A stretch of DNA of 64,000 nucleotides from Bacteroidota bacterium (GTDB lineage: Bacteria > Bacteroidota > Bacteroidia > Bacteroidales > Tenuifilaceae), in NCBI GenBank assembly GCA_029560875.1, contig JAKQKB010000178.1, forward strand, positions 1-64,000. Direction: 5' to 3'. The notes beneath the pieces were generated by a model that saw nothing but the letters and a program-made list of their open reading frames with translations, was not told where the DNA came from and made no database searches. Positions 1 to 9,023 of this stretch are shown one piece after another. The translations under genes were made by a program, and so were the position numbers. The first letter of the stretch is position 1. Each line of letters begins with the position of its first letter.

Positions 1-60
1 GCTGATGATAAACGGTCAGAAGCGGCAATGGAGGACCGAAAAATTGAAGGATATTTTTAA
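1..60 (+). CDS. cysD: Sulfate adenylyltransferase subunit 2, 3' end only
   Basis: The window opens inside a reading frame that runs to a TAA at 58-60. Its last residues, including RKIEGYF, match the conserved C-terminal tail of CysD, the small ATP-sulfurylase subunit that makes adenosine phosphosulfate from ATP and sulfate. The call rests on this tail plus cysN downstream; the two normally form a heterodimer and sit next to each other. Here they are separated by about 440 bp holding an inserted small gene. Only 19 residues are visible. Confidence 0.75.
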   Translation, partial: ADDKRSEAAMEDRKIEGYF

Positions 61-65
61 TTGAC

Positions 66-94
66 GATAGACCATAGTTCATTGACCATAGTTG
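66..94. repeat. Left inverted repeat of the four-helix-bundle cassette
   Basis: Contains CGATAGACCATAG and ATTGACCATAGTT, pairing imperfectly with the right arm at 458-486. It lies between the cysD stop and the start codon of the four-helix-bundle gene, which begins five bases beyond it. Confidence 0.5.
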
Positions 95-98
95 AGTT

Positions 99-458
99 AT
101 GAGTTTTAAATTTGAAAACTTATTAGTTTGGCAGAAAGCAATTGACGTTTCTTACGACATAAATATGCTTGTATCTCACTTCCCAAAAGAAGAAGTATAT
201 GTATTGTCTTCTCAATTAAAGCGTGCTGCAGACTCAATTTCTTTAAATATTGCTGAAGGTTCAACAGGTCAATCGAATGCTGGGTTTGCTAGGTTTCTTA
301 ATTATTCTATCAGGTCTGCAATTGAAGTAGTTAGTGGTCTTTTTTTAGCAAGAAAGCGAAATCTGATAAATGAAGATGAGTTTAAAGTTAATTATGAGAA
401 AATAGAATTATTAGTTAAAATGTTACAATCATTGAAAAATTCACTTGAGGGGAGTTAA
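99..458 (+). CDS. Four-helix-bundle protein (S23 / 23S rRNA intervening-sequence type)
   Basis: 119 residues, the usual length for the family. The N-terminal LLVWQKAID, the central QLKRAADSISLNIAEG and the following FARFLNYSIRSA are the hallmarks of the four-helix-bundle proteins first seen in rRNA intervening sequences (TIGR02436). The protein is all-helical, with no signal peptide or membrane segment. Molecular function is not established for the family. The gene sits alone inside a repeat-bounded insert between cysD and cysN and reads the same way, so it may be cotranscribed with them. Confidence 0.88.
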   Translation: MSFKFENLLVWQKAIDVSYDINMLVSHFPKEEVYVLSSQLKRAADSISLNIAEGSTGQSNAGFARFLNYSIRSAIEVVSGLFLARKRNLINEDEFKVNYEKIELLVKMLQSLKNSLEGS

Positions 459-486
459 CCATGGTCTATGGACAATTGACTATCGA
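458..486. repeat. Right inverted repeat of the four-helix-bundle cassette
   Basis: Contains CCATGGTCTATGGACAATTG, which pairs imperfectly with 66-94. A TTG-initiated extension of cysN (from 445) would run through this repeat and encode residues unlike CysN, a reason to start cysN at 505. Confidence 0.5.
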
Positions 487-504
487 CTTAAATACACACA
501 AATT

Positions 505-1782
505 ATGGAACACGAAATAACAAATACAGCATATTTAGATATGGAACTCCTGCGTTTTACCACTGCAGGAAGTGTTGATGATGGTAAGAGTACCCTAATT
601 GGACGCCTACTTTATGATTCTAAGGCCATATTTCAGGATCAAATGGAGGCCATTGAACGTGCAAGTATTAAGAAAGGGGAGGAACACGTTAATTTGGCTT
701 TGTTAACCGATGGTTTACGTGCCGAGCGTGAGCAGGGTATTACAATTGATGTGGCTTACCGTTACTTCCATACACCCAAGCGTAAGTTCATTATTGCCGA
801 TACCCCTGGTCATATCCAGTACACTCGAAATATGGTCACTGGTGCATCTACAGCAAATGCAGCTCTGATTTTGGTTGATGCTCGCCATGGTGTAATTGAG
901 CAAACAGTTCGTCACGCATACATTGCATCTTTATTGCGAATACCTCACGTTATTGTTTGCGTAAATAAGATGGACTTGGTGGAGTTCAAACAGGAGGTTT
1001 TTGATGGAATTCAACATAAATTTCTTGAATTCTCTAATCATTTGGATTTGCATGATGTTCGGTTTATCCCTATTAGTGCTTTGCTAGGCGACAATGTGGT
1101 GGATAGGTCAACAAATATGGATTGGTATCAAGGGCCAACTTTAATGTATCTGTTGGAAAATCTTTATATCTCTAACGATTACAACCAACTGGATGCTCGT
1201 TTTCCCGTTCAACATGTAGTTCGCCCTATGCTTTCGGAGTATCACGATTATCGTGGTTATGCGGGTCGTATGGCCAGCGGAACCTTTAAGGTAGGGGAGA
1301 AGGTAAAGGTTATGCCGTCGGGGTTCACATCTGTTATTAAGGAGATAGATTTCTGGACTGATAAGTTGGATTCAATTACTGCGCCCCAATCCGGTACAAT
1401 TATTCTTGAGGACGATTTGGATGTTTCGCGTGGATGTATGATTATTCCTGCCGAAAATGGAATAAAACAAGGACAGGACATTGAGTTGATGATTTGCTGG
1501 TTAAGCGATAAACCCATGGTGCCAGGAGGTAAGTATGCCGTGAAGCACACCACCAACGATTTGCGCTGTATGATTAAGGATGTAAAATTCAAGGTTGATA
1601 TTAATACCCTCGATAAAAATTACGATGATAAGAATATCGGTTTAAACGATATAGGATGTATTGAAATTAGAACAACAAAGCCCATTTTTTACGATTCGTA
1701 TAGGCAAAATCGTTTTACAGGGAGCGTAATTATTATTGATGAAGCAACCAATGTTACTGTTGGTGCAGGAATGATTGTTTAG
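505..1782 (+). CDS. cysN: Sulfate adenylyltransferase subunit 1 (GTPase)
   Basis: The GTP-hydrolysing subunit of ATP sulfurylase; with CysD it activates sulfate to APS for assimilation. Translation factor-type GTPase motifs are all present: GSVDDGKST at residues 22-30, DTPGH at 99-103 and NKMD at 154-157, followed by two EF-Tu-like beta-barrel domains. From the ATG at 505 it is 425 residues, a little short for the family, with no fused APS kinase. The frame is open upstream to a TTG at 445, but that part comes from the inserted repeat. The stop overlaps the convergent Nudix stop by four bases. Confidence 0.93.
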   Translation: MEHEITNTAYLDMELLRFTTAGSVDDGKSTLIGRLLYDSKAIFQDQMEAIERASIKKGEEHVNLALLTDGLRAEREQGITIDVAYRYFHTPKRKFIIADTPGHIQYTRNMVTGASTANAALILVDARHGVIEQTVRHAYIASLLRIPHVIVCVNKMDLVEFKQEVFDGIQHKFLEFSNHLDLHDVRFIPISALLGDNVVDRSTNMDWYQGPTLMYLLENLYISNDYNQLDARFPVQHVVRPMLSEYHDYRGYAGRMASGTFKVGEKVKVMPSGFTSVIKEIDFWTDKLDSITAPQSGTIILEDDLDVSRGCMIIPAENGIKQGQDIELMICWLSDKPMVPGGKYAVKHTTNDLRCMIKDVKFKVDINTLDKNYDDKNIGLNDIGCIEIRTTKPIFYDSYRQNRFTGSVIIIDEATNVTVGAGMIV

Positions 1783-2225
1783 GGTAATAGACCAAGTTTT
1801 TCCTTGGCTACACGAATAATTTCTGCGTGGTCAAATGCAAGCGGAGGCATGGATTCTAAAGGAAACCACTCCGCTTTTTCTGCATCATCACCAGCCGAGA
1901 TACTAGAGTTTTCAATGGAGGTATATCCCCAGAAAGCAATGGCAATGTTTCTGTCCCTAGGGTCTCTATCTATTTTATCGAATGCCCCCAGTTGATGAAG
2001 AGCAATTCCTCTAAGCCCAGTTTCTTCCTGTAGCTCACGCGTAGCAGCATCACAAAGTAATTCATCTATTTCTGGAAATCCGCCAGGTAAAGCGTAATGC
2101 CCTTCGAAAGGGTTGTTTTTTCTTTTAATTAGCAAAATATGGGTAAACAAACCCCTGGAATCATTAAGGAAAATTACAGAGTCAACCGTAACAAGCATTC
2201 TTGGGTATTGGTAGCAATACTCCAT
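1779..2225 (-). CDS. Nudix hydrolase
   Basis: 148 residues with a perfect Nudix box at 48-71: G49, E55, R63-E64 and EETGL match GX5EX7REUXEEXGU. The enzyme should hydrolyse a nucleoside diphosphate linked to some other group, using Mg2+; the substrate cannot be read from the sequence. PRDRNIAIAFWG after the box is typical of the COG1051-like group. Cytoplasmic, no signal peptide. It is the last gene of a minus-strand run with a 38-residue membrane protein and an NlpC/P60 endopeptidase. Confidence 0.9.
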   Translation of the reverse strand: MEYCYQYPRMLVTVDSVIFLNDSRGLFTHILLIKRKNNPFEGHYALPGGFPEIDELLCDAATRELQEETGLRGIALHQLGAFDKIDRDPRDRNIAIAFWGYTSIENSSISAGDDAEKAEWFPLESMPPLAFDHAEIIRVAKEKLGLLP

Positions 2226-2236
2226 TGAAATTAACT

Positions 2237-2353
2237 TTAAGTAGTTGTATCGTCTTCGTTGTTGCGGGCTTTTCGCTTGTCGCGTATTTTAAAAGCAATC
2301 CAAACAGCAACCGCAATTACAATGAACAAAATAAGTATTTGATGTTTAAGCAT
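2237..2353 (-). CDS. Small single-pass membrane protein
   Basis: A 38-residue frame beginning MLKHQILILFIVIAVAVW, with one hydrophobic segment (about residues 5-21) and then a charged tail rich in Lys/Arg, Glu and Asp. It fills the gap between the NlpC/P60 gene (30 bp upstream) and the Nudix gene (11 bp downstream) on the same strand, the spacing expected of an operon member. The hydrophobic helix plus positive-charge pattern gives N-out/C-in topology by the positive-inside rule. No family recognised. Confidence 0.6.
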   Translation of the reverse strand: MLKHQILILFIVIAVAVWIAFKIRDKRKARNNEDDTTT

Positions 2354-2382
2354 AGGTTGGTTGTTAACAATTGTTTTTCAGT

Positions 2383-3150
2383 CTAGTTTAGCACTCTTTT
2401 AATTACCCTGAGTTTATGGGAATAATTGCCCGTTTGTACATTAAATATTCCTTGATGATCAAATTTATCCATTCTAACAAAACCCGAACTATGGATAATG
2501 CTTCCTTCATCAATTATAATTCCCACGTGGGTAATTGCCCCTTCATCGTTATCAAAGAAAGCCAAATCACCTTTTTGAACATGGTCAATAAACTCAACTG
2601 TATGCCCAATTTCAACCTGTTGACTGGCATCTCTTGGCAAATTTATACCTACAATTTTGTAAACAACTTGAACCAGTCCTGAGCAGTCAATTCCTAAAGG
2701 TGAGCGTCCGCCCCATAGGTATGGTGAATTTATGTAACTCTTGGCTAGTAATTCTATTTCTTCGGATTTATTCTCTGGAGTAGGAAAAAAAGGACTGTCA
2801 ATTTGCTTGAAAACGGTTTCTCCGCATTTGAAGTTTGGCTCACTGTACTCATTAAGGTTTGATCCAGGACAAATAAGTAGTGGGTGTTCAGAATCATCCT
2901 CTTTTGCCCAGAAAAGTCTGTTAGCAACTTTAGATTGTTTGCTAAACGAATGATTTTCGGAGCTGTTTGTAAGTTTTGAGTCAACCCAACCGTAGTATCC
3001 ATCAAAATGACCAACAATTCTGAGCCAGCCGTTGTAGGCTTCAAGTATATCGAACGATTCGCCAAAAAGCATTTGGTTAACCATTTCGCTAGTTTCGCTG
3101 GGCTCTCGGCGAATGGCTGCAACACTTTTTGATATTACCCCAATATTCAT
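2383..3150 (-). CDS. SH3 plus NlpC/P60 (C40) cell-wall endopeptidase
   Basis: 255 residues. An N-terminal SH3-type segment (about 1-60, RREPSETSEMVNQMLFGE) precedes an NlpC/P60 domain (about 130-250) with catalytic Cys156 in GIDCSGLVQV, His208 in THVG and His220 in IIHSSG. Such enzymes cut gamma-D-glutamyl-diamino acid bonds in murein peptides. There is no signal peptide, as in YkfC-type enzymes that process recycled peptides in the cytoplasm, so a recycling role is the better guess. It heads a minus-strand run with the 38-residue membrane protein and the Nudix hydrolase. Confidence 0.88.
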   Translation of the reverse strand: MNIGVISKSVAAIRREPSETSEMVNQMLFGESFDILEAYNGWLRIVGHFDGYYGWVDSKLTNSSENHSFSKQSKVANRLFWAKEDDSEHPLLICPGSNLNEYSEPNFKCGETVFKQIDSPFFPTPENKSEEIELLAKSYINSPYLWGGRSPLGIDCSGLVQVVYKIVGINLPRDASQQVEIGHTVEFIDHVQKGDLAFFDNDEGAITHVGIIIDEGSIIHSSGFVRMDKFDHQGIFNVQTGNYSHKLRVIKRVLN

Positions 3151-3384
3151 TTATCTTTTTTTTGTAAAAATATCATAAATAGCGGAAAAAAGAAATATCT
3201 GTAAAATGTAAATTCTAAGTGGATTTCTCAACGAAAATATGTTAATGCTTAATTTAAATAAGGTGAGTTAAATATGGTTGTTGAACAATTAATACAGGTT
3301 ATTCGTTTTTCTGTTAAAACATTCCTAGTAATAAAAATTTGTATATTTACCAACATTCTTGGGCTTTTATAAATTAATGAAGAA

Positions 3385-5499
3385 ATGAGTTTGATTCGTT
3401 ATATGCAAATTAACTTTCGTGGTATATTTCGTAGTTTCTACTTTTTGATTGCACTTTTAGTGGTATTGGTATTTCTGCCACGCGAGGGTCGTTTTAAGTA
3501 TGAATTTCAGAAGGGAAAACCCTGGATGCATACGGATTTGTATGCGCCTTTCGATTTTCCAATTTATAAAACTGAAGCAGAAATTTTTTCAGAGAAGTCC
3601 CATATACTAAAAGATTTTAAACCATTCTTTAGATACGACTCTTTGGCTCAAGAATTGGCAACTCAGCAATTAATGTCTGATTATAGGGATATATGGATTA
3701 GTTATGTTAAAACTAACAGGCTTTCACTTAGGTATAGTCCTGCTCAACTAGATGCAGTATCTGCTAAAGGCGAGAGCATAATTCTATCCGCTTTTGATAA
3801 TGTTTATAGCAAAGGAATAATTGACCAGTATGAGTCTATACAGGGTGTTAATAAAACTGAGAATGGTCTTTCTATTTTAAGAAACAATATTGCGTATGAG
3901 AGTCAGTATAATGATGTTTATTCAAAGCGTAAGGCAATTGATTATGTAAATGGTAAACTTCAAAAAATTATATCATCAGAATCTCCAAATTTTGCTGGTT
4001 TTTGGAATTTAATAGATGTTTCAAAGTACATTCAACCCAATTTGCTTTACGATGATTTTATTACTCAGAAATTCAAGAATGAATTAATTGCTAATGTTTC
4101 TTTAACAAAAGGGCTCATTCAATCGGGTGAGAGAATAATTTCCAATAACGAGATGGTTACTTCGGAAGTTTTTCAAGTATTGGAATCGCTTAAACGCGAG
4201 TACGAGTCGCATATAGGAAATAGAAATTGGTTGCTTGTAATGCTTGGAAATGCTCTTCTTGTTGGTTCACTATTCATCATACTTTATCTATTCCTGTTGA
4301 GTTTTAGAACCGAAATTTTAAAAGAGGATTCAAAAACCCTGTTTATTCTTTCGCTTATTGCCTTTATGGTTATAGTTTCGTCCTATGTTATAAAATCAGG
4401 GATAGTTAGTATTTATGTTGTTCCGTTGGTTATAGTTCCAATTTTTATAAGAACATTTTTCGATGCCCGATTGGCACTTTTTATTCATCTTGTTACAATT
4501 TTTGTGGTGGGATTTTTTGTCCCAAATAGTTTTGAGTTCGTATTTACAAACTTTTTGGCAGGAGTTGTTTCAATTATTAGCTTAACAAATCTTTATAGGC
4601 GAGGTCGGTTGTTTATTACCGTAGCCTTTGTTTATTTAACCTATGTTTTACTTTATTTGAGTTTGGTGACCATTGAGGATGGTACTCCATTGGCTGCGAA
4701 TGGCTTTGTTTTGTTGTGGTATGCTATAAATGCACTGTTGTTAATGGCATCGTACCAGTTGGTTTATTTGTTCGAAAAATTATTCGGATTTTTGTCCGAT
4801 GCAACCCTGATAGAACTGTCGGACACAAACTTGGATTTGCTCCGCAAGTTAGCGGAAGTGGCTCCTGGGACATTCCAACATTCATTGCAAGTGGCCAATT
4901 TAGCTGAAACTGCGATTCAGAAAATTGGGGGAAATCCCTTATTGGTGCGCGCTGGGGCATTGTATCACGATATTGGCAAAACCATAAATCCCTTGTATTA
5001 CATCGAAAATCAACCGTTTGATTTTAATCCACATAAGAATTTAGATTTTACTGAGAGTGCAAAGTTTATTATCGACCACGTTACCGAGGGTATCAAAATT
5101 GCTCACAAAGCTGGTTTGCCTCAGCCAATTATTGACTTTATTCAAACGCATCACGGAACCACAAAGGTTAAGTATTTTTACAATTTACATAAGGATAAGT
5201 TCGATAATGGGGTAGATGATGTTCATAAGTTTACCTATCCTGGGCCACGTCCAGACTCAAAGGAAACATCAATTGTTATGATGGCCGATGCTGTTGAGGC
5301 TGCTTCGCGAAGTATGAAAAACATTACTGTACAAAATATCGAAGAATTAGTTGAATCAATAATTAACAAGCAACAAGCCGAAGGTCAGTTTAACGATGCC
5401 GATATAACATTTAGAGATATTACCACAATTAAGACTGTTTTCAAGAAAAAACTCACCAATATTTATCATGCGAGGATTGAATACCCCGATAGTAAATAA
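3385..5499 (+). CDS. 7TM-HD membrane phosphohydrolase (PgpH type)
   Basis: 704 residues. An N-terminal membrane anchor (about 15-35), a large extracytoplasmic region, a 7TM block (about 290-475) and a C-terminal HD domain with HD at 528-529 (YHDIGKTINP) and HHGTT near 590. This architecture is that of PgpH, which degrades the second messenger c-di-AMP in Listeria; activity here is inferred by family. The gene stands alone on the plus strand and ends at a strong hairpin shared with the convergent lolA. Confidence 0.88.
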   Translation: MSLIRYMQINFRGIFRSFYFLIALLVVLVFLPREGRFKYEFQKGKPWMHTDLYAPFDFPIYKTEAEIFSEKSHILKDFKPFFRYDSLAQELATQQLMSDYRDIWISYVKTNRLSLRYSPAQLDAVSAKGESIILSAFDNVYSKGIIDQYESIQGVNKTENGLSILRNNIAYESQYNDVYSKRKAIDYVNGKLQKIISSESPNFAGFWNLIDVSKYIQPNLLYDDFITQKFKNELIANVSLTKGLIQSGERIISNNEMVTSEVFQVLESLKREYESHIGNRNWLLVMLGNALLVGSLFIILYLFLLSFRTEILKEDSKTLFILSLIAFMVIVSSYVIKSGIVSIYVVPLVIVPIFIRTFFDARLALFIHLVTIFVVGFFVPNSFEFVFTNFLAGVVSIISLTNLYRRGRLFITVAFVYLTYVLLYLSLVTIEDGTPLAANGFVLLWYAINALLLMASYQLVYLFEKLFGFLSDATLIELSDTNLDLLRKLAEVAPGTFQHSLQVANLAETAIQKIGGNPLLVRAGALYHDIGKTINPLYYIENQPFDFNPHKNLDFTESAKFIIDHVTEGIKIAHKAGLPQPIIDFIQTHHGTTKVKYFYNLHKDKFDNGVDDVHKFTYPGPRPDSKETSIVMMADAVEAASRSMKNITVQNIEELVESIINKQQAEGQFNDADITFRDITTIKTVFKKKLTNIYHARIEYPDSK

Positions 5500-5503
5500 T
5501 AGC

Positions 5504-5532
5504 AAAAAAGGTGGCTTTTTAGCCACCTTTTT
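5504..5532. terminator. Bidirectional intrinsic terminator
   Basis: GGTGGCT (5510-5516), a TTTT loop and AGCCACC (5521-5527), flanked by A6 and T6, so it can terminate both the 7TM-HD gene on plus and lolA on minus. Confidence 0.9.
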
Positions 5533-5553
5533 CATTTTATGATTTTTATGATT

Positions 5554-6198
5554 TTATCGCATATCTATAACTTCAATTCCTTTGTGTTTTTGAGATTCAA
5601 AAGTAAACCTATCGTCCCTTACAGGAAGGTTTGATTTGAATGTTTTTACCTTGATGATGTAGTTGTTTCCATCCTTGCCCTGATATCTTATTAAAACAGG
5701 CTCTAATGAGTTTCTGTCGAACTGAAGTTTAACCGCAGAGTATGGCAAATTTAAATCCTTTGGGAAAAAGTCTAATTCGTATATTGTCCTGTTCTTATCT
5801 TTATGTTCACCAATGAATTTCGATTTAAAATTCTTGTCGTAATCCTTGAATAGCTTCGATGGGTCATCTAAAAATCCACCATCGCTAGTGGTTTGTTTAG
5901 AAATTGTAACCTCGTTTGCTTCCTTAATGTATTGCCACTTTGTGATACCATCAAAATAAATCTCCATTCCCATCATTTCGAGGATATACTTGTTGCCCTT
6001 TGCAATAATTTTCCCTTGATGAGTATCGGTGATTTTTTCTTGAAGATTTTCAAGTGTAAACGTGAATGTTGCGTTGATAGTTTTTACAGTTTGCATCTTC
6101 TGGCTAAAATCCTTCACGGCCTGCGTTGCATCAGGGTTCTCTTGTGCAAAAATGCAAAATGGCACAAAAACTAATAGTATTGCTAGTATCTTCTTCAT
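5554..6198 (-). CDS. lolA: LolA-like outer membrane lipoprotein carrier
   Basis: 214 residues with a clear signal peptide (MKKILAILLVFVPFCIFAQ). The mature part shows the LolA pattern: an early F-T-F-T-L strand run, QGKIIAKGNKY, YFDGITKWQY and a late FTFES strand, matching the half-barrel that carries lipoproteins through the periplasm. It lies 65 bp downstream of ftsK on the same strand, an arrangement common in Bacteroidota, so the two may share a transcript. The gene ends at the shared terminator. Confidence 0.85.
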   Translation of the reverse strand: MKKILAILLVFVPFCIFAQENPDATQAVKDFSQKMQTVKTINATFTFTLENLQEKITDTHQGKIIAKGNKYILEMMGMEIYFDGITKWQYIKEANEVTISKQTTSDGGFLDDPSKLFKDYDKNFKSKFIGEHKDKNRTIYELDFFPKDLNLPYSAVKLQFDRNSLEPVLIRYQGKDGNNYIIKVKTFKSNLPVRDDRFTFESQKHKGIEVIDMR

Positions 6199-6263
6199 CT
6201 TGGTCGATTATGTTGTTAAATTTTGAGCGTCAAAGATAGTAATTATGAATTACACTGATAAAA

Positions 6264-8792
6264 TTATTGACTACTGATATTCTTCAAAAGTTGTTCCAAA
6301 GACATTTCATCAACTATTAAAACTTGTCGGGCTTTACTTCCCTCAAATGGACCAACAATGCCTGCAGCCTCCAGTTGGTCTACAATTCTTCCTGCTCTGT
6401 TGTACCCAATAGAGAATTTACGTTGAATTAAGGATGTTGAGCCCATTTGCGACTGAACAACAAGCCTTGCAGCATCTTCAAACAGTTCATCACGTTTTCT
6501 TAAGTCAACCTCAAGGTTTACATCTTGGCTCTCGGGAACATATTCAGGTAATTGGAATGCGGTAGAGTAACCTTGCTGATTGCTTACAAAATCGGTAATA
6601 CGTTCAATTTCCGGAATATCAATAAATGCGCATTGTACACGAATCATATCGCTTCCAGCCGATACAAGCATATCACCACGACCTATGAGGTGATTTGCGC
6701 CAGGGTGGTCGAGAATGGTTCTGGAGTCAATCATCGATGAAACTCTAAAGGCAATACGTGCAGGGAAGTTTGCCTTAATTACGCCAGTAATAATGTTGGT
6801 TGATGGACGTTGTGTTGCAATAATTAGGTGAATACCAATTGCTCGGGCTAATTGGGCAATACGGGCAATGGGCATTTCCACTTCGCGACCTGCGGTCATA
6901 ATTAAATCGGCAAACTCGTCGATAATTACCACGATGTAAGGTAGGAATTTATGTCCTTTGTGTGGATTTAGTCGGCGCGATACAAACTTATCGTTATACT
7001 CTTTGATATTACGAACCTGCGCCAGTTTTAAGAGTTCGTAGCGCTGGTCCATTTCAATACATAGAGAATTTAAAGTGTTTATTACCTTCTGTGTATCGGT
7101 AATAATTGCATCTTCAGAGTCGGGAAGTTTTGCAAGGAAATGTTTTTCCAATTTGCTGTACAGGGTAAGCTCAACTTTCTTGGGATCAACCAGTACAAAT
7201 TTTATCTCCGCTGGATGCTTTTTGTATAGCAGTGATGTTATAATAGCATTTAACCCAACGGATTTTCCCTGTCCTGTTGCCCCGGCAACCAGTAAGTGGG
7301 GCAGTTTAGTTAGGTCGAGCATGAAAATCTCGTTCGATATGGTTTTCCCAAGCGCAATGGTTAGTTCAAATTTACTCTCCTGAAATTTTTGCGATTTTAT
7401 TATGGAGTGCATCGAAACAATTTCGGGATGCTGATTGGGAACCTCTATACCAATTGTTCCACGACCCGGAATTGGCGCAATAATTCTGATTCCTAAAGCT
7501 GCTAAGCTAAGCGCAATGTCATCCTCCAGATTCTTTATTTTGCTAATTCGAATACCTGGTGCAGGAACAATCTCGTAAAGTGTAACTGTTGGTCCAATGG
7601 TGGCTTTTATCTTATCAATTTGAATCTTGTAGTGCGATAGCGTTTCAACAATCTTATTTTTATTCTCTATAAGAGCCTCGTTTGTAACTGGCGAAGCATT
7701 GTTTTTGTAATCTTCCAGAAGCTCAACCAGAGGTCTTTGGTAGTGGGAGAGCTCCAATGTTGGATCGTACATCTCCTGTTCATTTATCGCATCTTCGTTT
7801 AACTCTTTTTCCTCAATGGTTTCAATTGTAAATTCAACGCTTCCCTCGTCGTCTGCCTTTACAACTGTTTGAGTTATGTGGGAGTTTGCGATTTCCTTTG
7901 CTGGTTTTGTTTCAACTTCAAAGTCATTCTCTTCAAAAACCAGCGCTTCGTCATTGTCATTATCGTCTATATCCGAAATCAATAATGGTTTTTCAGCAAT
8001 AGTTGGTTCGTACTTCTTCGAATTAACTGCTGTTGGTGGTGTATATTCTTCCTCCTCATCAATTTCCTCCTTCACATTGATAGGACTCTCAATGCTGGGT
8101 TCTTCTATGGCTACATCTGGAATATCAGTTTTTTTAGTGAAATTTTTGATGTATTGTGCTATGTCCCAGGTAATTCTATTGTACCAGAATAATGATGATG
8201 GTTTTATGTAGATTGTATATGCAATTAATAGAAGGAGTAAAAGAAAAGCCGTTCCAACCTTTCCAAGAATTGCCGAAATCCATTCGGCAATAAATAGCCC
8301 ATGAGCCCCACCTAAACCGCTACCCAAAAATCCATGTGCGGTTCCAAAAAGAAACCCAGTTATCAGAGAAAAAAGTACAACACCAACTACTACTTTAAAG
8401 GTGAGTTTCCAAATTTTACCTGAGTATAGTTTGAGCAGTTTAAGTCCAAAAACGGCGAAAATAAGTGGAAAAGCAAGCGATGAAACGCCAAACCAGTGGT
8501 GCATAAATTGGGCAGAAATACTTGCACCAAGTTTACCAGTCCAGTTTTTAACCCTTATGTCGGAACCTGAAAACAGATTTTGCCACTCAAAGCTCTGATC
8601 AACCTTCCAAGTGAACAAGTATGATACGAAAGCAATTGTTATGTATATACTTAGAAGAAGGGTAAAAAGACCAATTGTAAATCGAACTCTCTCATCCTTA
8701 AAAAACGATTTTTTTTCGGGAGTATTTGTGTTCTGTTTTTCTTTAGATTCTTTACCGTTATTGCTATCTCCGTTTGTTTTCTCTTTAGCCAT
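6264..8792 (-). CDS. ftsK: FtsK/SpoIIIE DNA translocase
   Basis: 842 residues. About four membrane helices lie within residues 35-200, then an acidic linker (about 215-350), then the motor: Walker A GATGQGKSVG near 500 and Walker B VVIIDEFADL near 620. A winged-helix gamma domain (about 770-835) that reads KOPS-type DNA closes the protein. FtsK sits at the division septum, pumps chromosomal termini apart and activates XerCD recombination. Length is normal for Bacteroidota. Confidence 0.95.
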   Translation of the reverse strand: MAKEKTNGDSNNGKESKEKQNTNTPEKKSFFKDERVRFTIGLFTLLLSIYITIAFVSYLFTWKVDQSFEWQNLFSGSDIRVKNWTGKLGASISAQFMHHWFGVSSLAFPLIFAVFGLKLLKLYSGKIWKLTFKVVVGVVLFSLITGFLFGTAHGFLGSGLGGAHGLFIAEWISAILGKVGTAFLLLLLLIAYTIYIKPSSLFWYNRITWDIAQYIKNFTKKTDIPDVAIEEPSIESPINVKEEIDEEEEYTPPTAVNSKKYEPTIAEKPLLISDIDDNDNDEALVFEENDFEVETKPAKEIANSHITQTVVKADDEGSVEFTIETIEEKELNEDAINEQEMYDPTLELSHYQRPLVELLEDYKNNASPVTNEALIENKNKIVETLSHYKIQIDKIKATIGPTVTLYEIVPAPGIRISKIKNLEDDIALSLAALGIRIIAPIPGRGTIGIEVPNQHPEIVSMHSIIKSQKFQESKFELTIALGKTISNEIFMLDLTKLPHLLVAGATGQGKSVGLNAIITSLLYKKHPAEIKFVLVDPKKVELTLYSKLEKHFLAKLPDSEDAIITDTQKVINTLNSLCIEMDQRYELLKLAQVRNIKEYNDKFVSRRLNPHKGHKFLPYIVVIIDEFADLIMTAGREVEMPIARIAQLARAIGIHLIIATQRPSTNIITGVIKANFPARIAFRVSSMIDSRTILDHPGANHLIGRGDMLVSAGSDMIRVQCAFIDIPEIERITDFVSNQQGYSTAFQLPEYVPESQDVNLEVDLRKRDELFEDAARLVVQSQMGSTSLIQRKFSIGYNRAGRIVDQLEAAGIVGPFEGSKARQVLIVDEMSLEQLLKNISSQ

Positions 8793-9023
8793 TTCTAACG
8801 AATGTCCGTAATATACTGATTTAAGTTTTTATTGATTTTTACTAATCAACAACTCATTTTCAATGCAAAGTAATATAATAATCCGATAATTCAGAGTAAA
8901 AAAACAACGAATATTATTAACAGTGTTGAATGATAGTAGATTGTTAGGGGAGTATTTACTTTAGAGGACTTGAAACCTTTAGCATTGAATTTTTCCTCAT
9001 CCACAAAACTCACAGCATAGAAA

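Larger units (their letters stand above)
61..490. mobile_element. Inverted-repeat-bounded four-helix-bundle cassette inserted in cysDN
   Basis: About 430 bp between cysD and cysN hold one small gene flanked by imperfect inverted repeats. The left arm (about 66-94) and the reverse complement of the right arm (about 458-486) agree at about 23 of 29 positions, and both are built from words such as GACCATAG and CCATGGTCTATG. The cassette sits directly after the cysD stop and ends just before the likely cysN start, so it parts two genes that normally adjoin. No transposase is present, so any mobility would need help in trans. Calling it mobile is inference from the repeats and position. Confidence 0.5.

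Noticed and set aside
445-504. Upstream TTG-initiated extension of cysN
   Set aside because: It reads through the inverted repeat of the inserted cassette and gives residues unlike CysN; the ATG at 505 fits better.
6552-8811. Several plus-strand frames opposite ftsK
   Set aside because: Antisense shadows of a well-supported gene with no motifs or start context of their own.
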